From Bradyrhizobium sp. CSA207 (GTDB taxonomy: Bacteria > Pseudomonadota > Alphaproteobacteria > Rhizobiales > Xanthobacteraceae), in assembly GCF_029051685.1 (NCBI RefSeq), contig NZ_JAACFT010000036.1, positions 28,627-92,626 of the forward strand: 64,000 bases of DNA. Reading direction: 5' to 3'. Numbering within the stretch: the stretch's first letter is position 1; each line of letters starts with the position of its first letter. Below, piece by piece: positions 9,209 to 18,774 of the stretch. The notes beneath the pieces were generated by a model. The model saw nothing but the letters and a program-made list of their open reading frames with translations. It was not told the DNA's origin and made no database searches. The position numbers and the translations under genes are program-made.

Positions 9209-9341
9209 TGGGGGTCCTCCTCGCGCGGCTCTCTGGCCGCTGCGGACGGAGGTCACCTTAGCGGAAATTTGGGCGCTGTCACGGCGCGATAGCGCTGTCA
9301 TGGGGCGCAAAGGGTTGGCGGTGCCGGGACGGGTCAAGCCT

Positions 9342-9467
9342 GTCGTCCCGGCGAAGGCCGGGAACCATACCGCGAGGTCTATCTATTCGGGTGGTGCTGA
9401 TCCCGAACAATCAATCTTCGCAAAATACCTCCCTGGGGGTATGGGTCCCAGCCTTCGCCGGGACGAC
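9342..9467. repeat. Palindromic intergenic repeat, family C, copy 1
   Basis: TGTCGTCCCGGCGAAGGCCG at the left and the complementary GCCTTCGCCGGGACGACA at the right, about 80 bases apart. A fuller copy lies at 38031-38158 and single arms at 43694-43719 and 61463-61482. It fills most of the gap between the AraC regulator and the glutathione transferase gene. Confidence 0.85.
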
Positions 9468-9472
9468 AAGGC

Positions 9473-10128
9473 TTAAGCCCTTACCCTTGGCGCCACGTTC
9501 TGCTCGATGCCGGCCTTCTGCTCCGCGGCGACCGCGCGCTTGAAGCCGTCGCGTTGCTGCAGGCGCGCCCAATAGGCTGCGACATTTGGCCCAAAATCCT
9601 TGGCGAGCCCGATATTGTCGGCCAGGCGGAGCGCATAGCCGATCACGATGTCGGCGGCGGTAAAGCGGCCGGCGCACAAGGTCTCGGTATTCGCGGTCGC
9701 GGCCTCGACGGCGCGCAGCCGGCCCAGAAACCATTTTGCATAGTCGCCGGCAACCTGCGGATTGCGCCGCTCTTCCGGCTCGAGCTGGCTGTAGCGGAGC
9801 ACCAGCGTCTGCGGGAAGGTCAACGTGGCATCGCTGAAATACATCCAGTTCAGGAACGCGCCGTAGGCGGGATCGCCGGGGTCCACCATCAGCGGCGTCG
9901 GCCCGTGCTTGATGCCGAGATAGTGGCAGATGCCGGAGGATTCGGTCATCCGCGCCTCGCCGTCGATCATGAACGGAATGGTTCCGAGCGGATTGAGCGC
10001 AAGATAATCCTTGGCGAACACCCGCGGCGGGAACGGCAGCATTTTCAATTCGTATGGCAGCCGCATCTCCTCCAGCATCCAGAGCGGGCGAAACGAGCGC
10101 GCGGCATCGCAGTGATAGAGCGTGATCA

Positions 10129-10129
<1 letters not shown>
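9473..10129 (-). CDS. Glutathione S-transferase family protein
   Basis: Soluble transferase of 218 residues. The N-terminal thioredoxin-like half has ITLYHCDAARSFRPLWMLEE and the glutathione-site segment GTIPFMIDGEARMTESSGIC, with the cis-proline before F; the all-alpha half follows. ATG 10129 overlaps the stop of the upstream acyl-CoA dehydrogenase (TGATG), so the two are coupled. This linkage suggests a role in processing or detoxifying an intermediate of the same catabolic route, but glutathione transferases are too versatile to name the reaction. Confidence 0.88.
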
Positions 10130-11292
<1,163 letters not shown>

Positions 11293-11331
11293 TTTTACCT
11301 TCAGATTCTCCGACAAGTGCTTTTATTTCAG

Positions 11332-11423
11332 TCGTCATGGCCGGGCTTGTCCCGGCCATCCACGTCTTTCTATCGCGACGGCTGCAAAGAACGTGGATGC
11401 CCGGGACAAGCCCGGGCATGACG
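11332..11423. repeat. Palindromic intergenic repeat, family D
   Basis: CGTCATGGCCGGGCTTGTCC followed by CGGCCATCCACG on the left and the near-complement CGTGGATGCCCGGGACAAGC plus CCGGGCATGACGG on the right. It is a hairpin-forming element between the two acyl-CoA dehydrogenase genes. Only one copy is in this window. Confidence 0.8.
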
Positions 11424-11433
11424 GAGAAGGCAA

Positions 11434-12570
11434 TCACAATCCCATCTGCCTGCTCGCCAGGTCCTTCATGATCTCCTCGGTGCCGCCGCCGATGGCGTTG
11501 ACCTTGACCTCGCGGTAGATGCGCTCGGCCTTGATGCCGCGCATGAAGCCGGCGCCGCCGAAAATCTGCACGGCCTCGGAGGCACAGAACGCCATGGTCT
11601 GCGTCGCCTGGTTCTTCATCATGCAGATTTCCGCGACCGGGCTCTCGCCCTGCTCAAGGTGCCACGCCAGCAGCTCCAGCATCGCCTGGCTGGCCGCGAC
11701 CTTCTGCGCCATGTCGACGATCTTGTGACGGATCACCTGGTGCTGCGCCAGCGGCTTGCCGAAGGTCTTGCGCTCCTTGGCATAGGCGATCGCTTCATCG
11801 AGGCAGACCCGCGCGAAGGCGGTGCAGCCCGCCGCCATGCCCATGCGCTCGCTGTTGAAGTTCTGCATGATGATCTTGAAGCCCTGCCCCTCTTCACCGA
11901 TCAGATTTTCGACCGGCACGCGGCATTCGTCGAAATGCAGCGTCGCGGTGTCGGAGGCCCACCAGCCCATCTTCTTGAGCTTGGTGCGCGACAGCCCGGG
12001 CGTATCGCCCTCGATCAGGAGCAGGCTGACACCGCCGGCGCCCTCGCCGCCGGTGCGCACCGCAACGGTCAGATAGTCGGCGCGCATGCCTGAGGTGATG
12101 AAGGTTTTCTCGCCGCTCACGACGTAGTGATCGTCGTCACGTCGGGCCTTGGTGCGCAGATTAGCGACGTCGGAGCCGCCGCCCGGCTCGGTGATCGCGA
12201 GCGCGGAGATCTTCTCGCCGGCGAGGACCTGTGGCAGCACGCGTGCCCTAACCTCGGGACGCGCTGCGCGCGCGATCGGCGGCGAACCGATGGTGTGGCT
12301 CATCAGGCTGGCGCTGACACCGCCGGCGCCGGCACGCGCCAGCTCCTGGCTCGCCACGATCTTCATGAACTGGTCGGCGGCGACACCGCCATATTCCTCG
12401 GGAAATCCGAGCCCCAACAGCCCGATCCCGGCGGCCTTGCGATAGAGCGCGCGCGGGAATTCGCCGGCCTCGTCCCATTCGTGGGCGAACGGCTCGATCT
12501 CCTTTTCGACGAAGCGGCGCATCACGTCGCGGAACGCATCATGCTCGGCGGTATAGAACGGGCTTGTCAT
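11434..12570 (-). CDS. Acyl-CoA dehydrogenase (second of the pair)
   Basis: Paralogue of the downstream dehydrogenase, 378 residues from ATG 12570 (MTSPFYTAEHDAF). It contains ITEPGGGSDVANLRTKA for FAD/substrate binding and the C-terminal QIFGGAGFMRGIKAERIYRE. The two dehydrogenases are clearly distinct in sequence and may act on successive chain lengths, or may form a hetero-oligomer as in some sterol-degrading enzymes. A longer start at 12612 is not favoured. It is divergent from the acyl-CoA ligase at 12842, with a 271-base gap that should hold promoters for both directions. Confidence 0.93.
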   Translation of the reverse strand: MTSPFYTAEHDAFRDVMRRFVEKEIEPFAHEWDEAGEFPRALYRKAAGIGLLGLGFPEEYGGVAADQFMKIVASQELARAGAGGVSASLMSHTIGSPPIARAARPEVRARVLPQVLAGEKISALAITEPGGGSDVANLRTKARRDDDHYVVSGEKTFITSGMRADYLTVAVRTGGEGAGGVSLLLIEGDTPGLSRTKLKKMGWWASDTATLHFDECRVPVENLIGEEGQGFKIIMQNFNSERMGMAAGCTAFARVCLDEAIAYAKERKTFGKPLAQHQVIRHKIVDMAQKVAASQAMLELLAWHLEQGESPVAEICMMKNQATQTMAFCASEAVQIFGGAGFMRGIKAERIYREVKVNAIGGGTEEIMKDLASRQMGL

Positions 12571-12841
12571 TGCGATTTCGCCTCGCTGATGGCGATTCTT
12601 CTCATCCACCATGGCCGGAACATCGGCGCCTCACTTGCGCGGAGTGGCTGGCTCGAGCGAACCGCGCCGATCAGAACGCGACCTAGCAACTCAACGCAAG
12701 ACGATTTTCATCCGTCGCAGGCCAACTCCGAGTCAAAAAAGGCGTCGTGCATAAAACTCCGGCTGGCCTCCCAAGGCCATGCCGGCCATGTTGTACGGCA
12801 ATGAAGATGCCGGCGGCAGAAGACCGTCGAGGGAGGGACTA

Positions 12842-14395
12842 GTGGCCGTTCGTTACTACGACTGGATCGCCCATCATGCCCGCCGCACGCCGGGCAAGGT
12901 CGCGGCCATCGACCTCGCCAGCGAGCGCCGCATCACCTATTCGCAATTCGACGCGCGCGTCTCGCGTCTCGCCTCATTCCTGCGCGACACGCTAAAAGTC
13001 TCGCGCGGCGACCGCATCGCGGTGCTGGCGCTGAACACCACCGAGACGCTGGAGGTGCAGTTCGCCTGCGGACGGCTCGGCGCCGTGTTCGTGCCGCTCA
13101 ACACCCGCCTGACCATTCCCGAGCTCCAGTTCATCACCGCCGATTGCGCGCCAAAGGTGATGATCCATGACGCCGACCTCGCCGAGACCGCGCTGAGCGT
13201 GGCGAAGCTCTGCGGCGTTGCCACCAGCCTGCTGCTCGGCCTCAGCGGCTCCTACGAGGCCGGCATCACTGCCGCAAAGCCGCTCGAGGCAATCGAGGAG
13301 GTCACGCTCGATGACGTCTCGACCATCATGTACACCTCGGGCACCACCGGCCATCCGAAGGGCGCGACCATCACCCACGGCATGACCTTCTGGAATTGCG
13401 TCAATCTCGGCGGCCCCGCCTGCATCGGGCCGTCTTCGGTGCTGCTCACCGTGCTGCCGCTGTTCCATACCGGCGGGCTGAATTGCTACACTAATCCGGT
13501 GCTGCATGCCGGCGGCACCGTGATGATCATGCGCGCCTTCGATCCCGGCACAGCGCTCGGCCTGATCAACGATCCCGCACAGGGCATCAACGTGTTCTTC
13601 GGCGTGCCCGCGATCTACCAATTCATGGCGCAACATCCCGCGTTCGCGACAACCGATCTCAGCCGGCTGATCGTCGGCGGTGTCGGCGGCGCACCGATGC
13701 CGGTGCCGCTGCTGAAGGTCTGGGAAGCCCGCGGCGTCGCGCTCCAGCAGGGCTACGGCATGACCGAGACGTCGCCGGCCGTGCTGGTGCTCGACCGCGA
13801 GGATGCGGCGCGCAAGGCCGGCTCGGCCGGCAAGCCGGTGCTGCACACGGAAGTTCGCATCGTGCGCCCCGACGGCAGCGACGCCGATATCGGCGAGCTC
13901 GGCGAGCTCTGGGTCAAGGGGCCGAATATCACGCCGGGCTACTGGAATAGGCCGGAGGCGAACAAATCCTCCTTCACCGACGGCTGGCTGCACACGGGCG
14001 ATGCGACGCGCGTCGACGAGGAAGGTTTCTACTACATCGTCGACCGCTGGAAGGACATGTACATCTCCGGCGGCGAGAACGTCTATCCGGCCGAGGTCGA
14101 GAACGTCCTGCACCAGCTCACGGGAATCGCCGAAGCCGCCGTGATCGGCATTCCCGATCCGCAATGGGGCGAGGTGGGCCTCGCCATCGTCGCAGTCAAG
14201 CCGGACGAAAGGCTCACCGAGACAGACGTCTTCGCGCATTGCGCGGCCAATCTGGCGCGCTTCAAATGTCCGCGCCAGGTTCGCTTCGTCACCGCGCTGC
14301 CGCGCAACGCCACCGGCAAGATCCACAAGCCAACCTTACGCAAGGAATTTTCGGTGGCCTCCGAAGTCGACGAGGCCAAAGTCGCCAACGCCTGA
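12842..14395 (+). CDS. AMP-forming acyl-CoA ligase (class I adenylate-forming enzyme)
   Basis: Activates a carboxylic acid to its CoA thioester with ATP; 517 residues. Adenylation motifs are complete: YTSGTTGHPKG (phosphate loop), GYGMTETSP, the hinge region YIVDRWKDMYISGGENVYP and the C-terminal catalytic lysine in NATGKIHK. The start is GTG 12842, six bases after a strong GAGGGAGGGA; an ATG at 12779 lacks a comparable site and gives an N-terminus unlike the family. Divergent from the dehydrogenase operon, it probably provides the first step of that pathway. Resembles long/medium-chain or aryl acyl ligases; substrate unknown. Confidence 0.92.
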   Translation: MAVRYYDWIAHHARRTPGKVAAIDLASERRITYSQFDARVSRLASFLRDTLKVSRGDRIAVLALNTTETLEVQFACGRLGAVFVPLNTRLTIPELQFITADCAPKVMIHDADLAETALSVAKLCGVATSLLLGLSGSYEAGITAAKPLEAIEEVTLDDVSTIMYTSGTTGHPKGATITHGMTFWNCVNLGGPACIGPSSVLLTVLPLFHTGGLNCYTNPVLHAGGTVMIMRAFDPGTALGLINDPAQGINVFFGVPAIYQFMAQHPAFATTDLSRLIVGGVGGAPMPVPLLKVWEARGVALQQGYGMTETSPAVLVLDREDAARKAGSAGKPVLHTEVRIVRPDGSDADIGELGELWVKGPNITPGYWNRPEANKSSFTDGWLHTGDATRVDEEGFYYIVDRWKDMYISGGENVYPAEVENVLHQLTGIAEAAVIGIPDPQWGEVGLAIVAVKPDERLTETDVFAHCAANLARFKCPRQVRFVTALPRNATGKIHKPTLRKEFSVASEVDEAKVANA

Positions 14396-14397
14396 CC

Positions 14398-14423
14398 AAA
14401 GCGCCCCACGCGGGCGCTTCTTT
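14398..14423 (+). terminator. Rho-independent terminator after the acyl-CoA ligase gene
   Basis: AAAGCGCCC, a five-base loop CACGC, then GGGCGCTT and TCTTT. The stem is nine perfect pairs including the flanking A-T pairs, begins two bases after the ligase stop and is followed by a T-rich run. Confidence 0.8.
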
Positions 14424-14469
14424 ATCTTGAAGTGCCTGCTCCAACCCACAAACAGTCCAAGGAATTTTC

Positions 14470-14556
14470 ATGAAGAGCAAGAAGCTCTCGCTGCTTGCCG
14501 CGGCAACGGCTCTGACATTGCTCTCGGCCCAGGCCGCTTCCGCGCAGAAGAAATGA
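14470..14556 (+). pseudogene. Orphan signal peptide, probable stump of an ABC-transporter binding-protein gene
   Basis: A 28-codon frame: basic N-terminus (MKSKK), hydrophobic core (LSLLAAATALTLLS), an Ala-X-Ala cleavage site (ASA before QKK) and then a stop. This is a complete secretion signal with essentially no mature protein. It closely resembles, from memory, the leader of branched-chain amino acid ABC transporter binding proteins of Bradyrhizobium, where the mature part continues directly after the lysines. The following 85 bases, to the end of the next gene, do not continue any such protein in any frame I can see. Most likely a deletion removed the body of the gene. A genuine tiny secreted peptide is the alternative. 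Confidence 0.55.
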
Positions 14557-14641
14557 TGACGGAGAACATCGGTCGGTGGGGGCTCATGCCGGATCTTACT
14601 GCTCAACCTGATCGCGCGGATCGCCGACTGAGGCGCAATAT

Positions 14642-15412
14642 CTAGGCCGGCAGAAACAACGCAAAAGATTCGTCGACCGTACGCCGCAGGTGATCCCGGT
14701 ACAGCTTGTAGTTTGCGTGGTCGGATGCGATCCGGCCCACGGCCGGATCGATAATATTTCGTGCGGGCACGTAGGCGATCGGCGCCGCAATGGGCGTCAG
14801 TTGCGAGCCTGGGCCGGCGCGGAGCGTCGAGATGATTCCGTACATCTCGCCGGCGACCGTCGGCCGCGACACCGTGATCACGCGATGCTGGCCGTGCTTG
14901 ATGATGACGAGATAGATGAAGCCGGACTGGTGAGGCACGGCGACTTCGCCGCTGTGCTCATAGGCGGCATCGGTCCGCTCGCCCTCGCGGAAGACAAGCG
15001 AAGGGACCTTTGGCTCCCAGGCGATTTCGGTGCGATAGGCAAAGATCGCGTCCTTGTCGCCGAAGGACGGTCGCAGCGTGATGTAGAGATCCTCGAGCCA
15101 GGTCACCGCGCGGTGCGAATAGGATCCGAGACTGTCTGGCGCGACATCGTTTGCGGCCGGAGGCGTCACCACGACGGGGCTCCTGCGCAGCGACACGCCC
15201 AGCGCCTGTTCGAGCCGGACCGTGGTTGCCAGCGTGAACGGCCGGCGTCCGCCGAGCACCTTCTCCAGCGTCGACAGGCTGAGCTTGGCCTGTTCGGCCA
15301 GAGCCTGCCGCGAGATGCGGCGTTTGGCGAGCTCCTCGCGGATCGCGCCCGCGACCTCGCGGCTTTGCTCGTCCGAAAGCTGCTTGTCGGAGAGTTTATC
15401 CTGCGTCTGCAT
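14642..15412 (-). CDS. XRE-type helix-turn-helix regulator with an unidentified C-terminal domain
   Basis: DNA-binding protein of 256 residues. Residues about 20-75 form a Cro/C1-type helix-turn-helix (SRQALAEQAKLSLSTLEKVL is the recognition region). The remaining 170 residues are soluble and carry no motif I recognise; they may bind a ligand or partner. It stands alone, convergent with the signal-peptide stump and divergent from the sortase target gene 185 bases away, so it could control that gene. No operator is visible. Confidence 0.8.
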   Translation of the reverse strand: MQTQDKLSDKQLSDEQSREVAGAIREELAKRRISRQALAEQAKLSLSTLEKVLGGRRPFTLATTVRLEQALGVSLRRSPVVVTPPAANDVAPDSLGSYSHRAVTWLEDLYITLRPSFGDKDAIFAYRTEIAWEPKVPSLVFREGERTDAAYEHSGEVAVPHQSGFIYLVIIKHGQHRVITVSRPTVAGEMYGIISTLRAGPGSQLTPIAAPIAYVPARNIIDPAVGRIASDHANYKLYRDHLRRTVDESFALFLPA

Positions 15413-15597
15413 CGTTACCCTGCTCCAGGGCGATTACTCTAGCAGGACGGACAAGTCAGCACAAAACCGCACATCGCCGCCTTGGCGACCGCCTGCCCGG
15501 GCCAGGGGCGGCGGAACATTGCCGATCATTCTGCTCGCGAAATCTGCTCCTCCGGCGAATGCTGATAGCCAGCAAACATCCTTCGGGAGCAGGTCAA

Positions 15598-17859
15598 ATG
15601 GACACCTACGACGCGGTCGACAACGATGAACACCCTATGCTGGGCCGGCTGATCAAGCTCGGACTGTTCCTTCTCGTGCAGGGCATTGCCGTGATGTTGG
15701 TTGCCTTCGTGGCCCTGCTCGTGAGCTTCGAGCCGGGCTGGTCGGCGACGACGGAGCAGGCGAGCCTGCTGCAGCCCGGCGATGCCCGGTCCGGCACCCT
15801 CCTCCTGAAGGAGGACGGCGTCTATACCGAAGCCATCCGGCTCGGCATCGATGTCGACGTCACGGTGTCTGGCCCGACACTGCGCGCCCGCATCACCCAG
15901 GTCTTCCGCAATCCCAGCAAGGACTGGGTCGAGGCGACCTATGTCTATCCGCTGGCGACCGACGGCGCCGTCGATGCGCTGAAGATGGTTGTCGGCGACC
16001 GCGTCATCGTCGGCGACATCAAGGAGCGCCAGCAGGCGCGCGTCATTTACGAGCAGGCGCGCCGCACCGGCCAGAAGGCCGCGCTCACCGAGCAGGAACG
16101 GCCCAACATCTTCACCAACTCGGTCGCCAATATCGGCCCTGGCGAGACGGTGCTGGTGCAGATCGAATATCAGGAGCCGGTGCATCAATCCGGCAGCGAA
16201 TATTCACTGCGGCTGCCGCTGGTGGTCGGACCGCGCTATAATCCCGCCCCGATCGCACAGAGCGTCGACCTCCGGGCCGACGGCTCCGGCTGGGGCACGA
16301 CCACGACCGACCCGGTGCCGGACCGCGAACGTATCTCGCCGCTCGTGCTCGATCCCGGCAAAGATCCGCCTGTCAATCCAACCAGCATCACTGTGCGCCT
16401 GAAGGCCGGCTTTGCCCTCGGCGAAGTGAAGAGCCATCACCATAACGTCAAGATCGAGAGCCCGGACAGCGCGACGCGCGTCGTCACGCTCGCCGGTGGC
16501 ACCGTCGCCGCCGACCGCGATTTCGAGTTGACCTGGAAGCCGGCGGCAGAGAAGGCGCCGTCGGTCGGACTGTTCCGCGAGCATGTCGGCGACGCCGATT
16601 ACCTGCTCGCCTTCATCACACCGCCCGCCGAGCAGACGACGCAGAAGCCGCTGCCCCGCGAGGTGGTGTTCGTGATCGACAATTCCGGCTCGATGGGCGG
16701 CACGTCGATCGTTCAGGCCAAGGCGAGCCTGCTTTACGCACTCTCTCGTCTCCAGCCGTCCGACCGCTTCAACGTCATCCGTTTCGATGACACCATGGAC
16801 GTGCTGTTCCCCGCGTCCGCGCCTGCGGACGCGGAGCATATCGGCGAGGCAACCTCTTTCGTAAGCGCCTTGCAGGCGCGCGGCGGCACCGAGATGGTGC
16901 CGGCGATGCGCGCGGCGCTGACCGACAAGCTTGGCGAGACCAGTATGGTTCGCCAGGTCGTGTTCCTGACCGACGGCGCAATCGGCAACGAGCAGCAATT
17001 GTTCGAAGCGATCACCGCGATGCGCGGCCGCTCGCGCGTGTTCATGATCGGCATCGGATCTGCGCCCAACACCTATCTGATGACGCGCGCGGCCGAACTC
17101 GGCCGCGGCGCCTTCACCCATATCGGCTCGGTCGAACAGGTCGAGGAGCGCATGCGCGGCCTGTTCGCCAAGCTGGAGAACCCGGCCGTGACCGGCCTCA
17201 CCGCAAAATTCTCCGAGGCCAAGGCCGACGTCACCCCGGTGATCATTCCCGACGTCTATCGCGACGAGCCGCTGGTGCTGGCGGCAAAGCTCGACAAGCT
17301 CGCGGGCTCGCTCGAGATCAAGGGACGCGTCGGCGACCGCCCGTGGTCGGTGACGCTGCCGCTGCAAAATGCCGCCGAGGGCAAGGGCCTGTCAAAGCTC
17401 TGGGCGAAGCGCAAGATCGCTGACGCGGAAGTGGCGCGCACCATGCGCGAGGCGACACCGGAAGAGACCGACAAGACGATCCTGGCGCTGGCGCTCGACC
17501 ATCAGATCGTCACACGACTGACCAGCCTCGTCGCGGTCGACGAGACGCCGAGCCGTCCCGAAGGCGAGCCGCTCAAGCTCAGTGAACTGCCGATCAACCT
17601 GCCGGCCGGTTGGGATTTCGAGAAGGTGTTCGGCGAACGGCCGCAACAGTCACCGATGCAACTGCGCGAGCGCCGCGCCGATGCGGGCAGCCAGCCCGCG
17701 ACCAGGCGGCCGATGCCCGCCGCGCCCGATGCGATCCGTTTGCCCAAGACCGCAACCTCGGCCGAGCTGAAGATGATCGCGGGCCTGACCCTGATCGTGT
17801 TCGCCCTGATCCTGTTCGTGTTCAACCGGCGTCACCCCTTGCTCACTGACGCCGCTTGA
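15598..17859 (+). CDS. Sortase target protein with VIT and von Willebrand A domains and C-terminal LPKTA sorting signal
   Basis: Envelope protein of 753 residues from ATG 15598, preceded by GGGAGCAGGT. One membrane segment near residues 18-42 anchors or exports it. A VIT (inter-alpha-trypsin-type) domain follows at about 70-200, then a vWA domain with the metal-ion site DNSGSMGG at 361-368. The C-terminus has a classical sorting signal: LPKTA at 715-719, a hydrophobic helix and a short tail with RR. This matches the 'marine proteobacterial sortase target' family, whose members pair with a dedicated sortase, found here 171 bases downstream. Ligand and final attachment point are unknown. Confidence 0.9.
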   Translation: MDTYDAVDNDEHPMLGRLIKLGLFLLVQGIAVMLVAFVALLVSFEPGWSATTEQASLLQPGDARSGTLLLKEDGVYTEAIRLGIDVDVTVSGPTLRARITQVFRNPSKDWVEATYVYPLATDGAVDALKMVVGDRVIVGDIKERQQARVIYEQARRTGQKAALTEQERPNIFTNSVANIGPGETVLVQIEYQEPVHQSGSEYSLRLPLVVGPRYNPAPIAQSVDLRADGSGWGTTTTDPVPDRERISPLVLDPGKDPPVNPTSITVRLKAGFALGEVKSHHHNVKIESPDSATRVVTLAGGTVAADRDFELTWKPAAEKAPSVGLFREHVGDADYLLAFITPPAEQTTQKPLPREVVFVIDNSGSMGGTSIVQAKASLLYALSRLQPSDRFNVIRFDDTMDVLFPASAPADAEHIGEATSFVSALQARGGTEMVPAMRAALTDKLGETSMVRQVVFLTDGAIGNEQQLFEAITAMRGRSRVFMIGIGSAPNTYLMTRAAELGRGAFTHIGSVEQVEERMRGLFAKLENPAVTGLTAKFSEAKADVTPVIIPDVYRDEPLVLAAKLDKLAGSLEIKGRVGDRPWSVTLPLQNAAEGKGLSKLWAKRKIADAEVARTMREATPEETDKTILALALDHQIVTRLTSLVAVDETPSRPEGEPLKLSELPINLPAGWDFEKVFGERPQQSPMQLRERRADAGSQPATRRPMPAAPDAIRLPKTATSAELKMIAGLTLIVFALILFVFNRRHPLLTDAA

Positions 17860-17886
17860 GGGAGGAGCCCCCGAACTCCTCCTTCT

Positions 17887-17936
17887 GCGCGCGCGGCTGC
17901 CCGTCCCACCCAAATGGCCGCGCGCGCCTTTTCTGT
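17887..17936 (+). terminator. Rho-independent terminator between the sortase target and sortase genes
   Basis: Perfect 11-base arms GCGCGCGCGGC (17887-17897) and GCCGCGCGCGC (17917-17927), a 19-base loop, then CTTTTCTGTT. It lies just before a family B repeat. Confidence 0.65.
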
Positions 17937-17937
17937 T

Positions 17938-18015
17938 GTCATTGCGAGCGCAGCGAAGCAATCCAGGCTGCCTCCGCGGAAAGATCCTGGATTGCTTCGC
18001 TTCGCTCGCAATGAC
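17938..18015. repeat. Palindromic intergenic repeat, family B, copy 2
   Basis: GTCATTGCGAGCGCAGCGAA followed by GCAATCCAGG and the complementary half ending CTCGCAATGAC. It sits between the sortase target and the sortase gene, and the sortase start lies only 14 bases past its right edge. Confidence 0.9.
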
Positions 18016-18029
18016 GAGTGTGGAGACAA

Positions 18030-18599
18030 ATGCGCCGCATCATCTCACCCCTCGTCCTCGTGCTGGTCGGCGGCATCCTGTTCGGCGACGGCGCCTACAT
18101 CCACGCCAAGGCCTGGTTCGCGCAGGTGCTGCTGGAGCGCGCATTCGACAGGAGCGTTGCGACGGGCCAACCGGTCAAGCCATGGTCCTGGGCCGACACC
18201 TGGCCGGTTGCGCGGATCGAGGTGAAGCGGATCGGCGCCAGCGCCATCGTGCTTGCGGGCACAAGCGGCCAAGCGCTTGCCTTCGGGCCCGGCCACATCG
18301 ACCAAACCGTTGATGCCGGCGAGCGCGGCATGGCCGTATATGCCGCACATCGCGACACGCATTTCCGGTTCTTGCGGAAGGTTGCCATCGGTGACGTGAT
18401 CGAGATCACTCGCCGCGATGGGAAGCGCTTCCGCTATCGGGCGGATGCCTCGGCCGTGGTTCGTTTCGATGCATCGGGCATCGACCCGGCGACGAAGGAT
18501 GTCGAACTTGTGCTCGCCACTTGCTGGCCGTTCGACGCCGTGACGTCCGGCCCCGAGCGCTATGTCCTGCATGCCACCTTGATCGGGAGCGACCGATAG
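18030..18599 (+). CDS. Class GN (proteobacterial) sortase
   Basis: Membrane-anchored cysteine transpeptidase of 189 residues. An N-terminal hydrophobic anchor (residues 5-20) precedes the sortase beta-barrel. The catalytic triad is readable: His107 in YAAHRDTHF, Cys165 in LATCWPFD and Arg177 in GPERYVLHA. It should cleave the LPKTA-type signal of the upstream gene product and link it to an acceptor. ATG 18030 with GGAGA just upstream is used; a GTG at 18018 is in frame but abuts the repeat. The nearby terminator and repeat imply its own promoter or read-through. Confidence 0.9.
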   Translation: MRRIISPLVLVLVGGILFGDGAYIHAKAWFAQVLLERAFDRSVATGQPVKPWSWADTWPVARIEVKRIGASAIVLAGTSGQALAFGPGHIDQTVDAGERGMAVYAAHRDTHFRFLRKVAIGDVIEITRRDGKRFRYRADASAVVRFDASGIDPATKDVELVLATCWPFDAVTSGPERYVLHATLIGSDR

Positions 18600-18601
18600 C
18601 A

Positions 18602-18679
18602 GTGCGACCGGCCTCTCGTCGCCGACAACGCGAGCGGTGATCCGAGCGCGTCGATCACCCGTGCTTGATGCGTGTTCAT
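18602..18679 (-). pseudogene. Possible decayed IS5-like transposase fragment
   Basis: On the minus strand this stretch translates to a segment containing VIDALGSPLALSATRGRSH, which resembles the catalytic-domain stretch of IS5-group transposases (V-D-A-L-G-N-P then T-x-G). Nothing on either side extends the match, and no inverted repeats are visible. A weak call based on a 19-residue resemblance. Confidence 0.25.
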
Positions 18680-18774
18680 TCCATCGCACGGCATACCCAC
18701 CCGTTGCCACTCCGAAGAACTCGCCCTAGAACAGAATGACGCGCACCAACAAGAACAACAGGTGAGGTCATGCC

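Noticed and set aside
12992..14326. 444-residue frame antisense to the acyl-CoA ligase
   Set aside because: All adenylation motifs are on the plus strand; antisense sequence is Asp/Val/Arg/His-biased without motifs.
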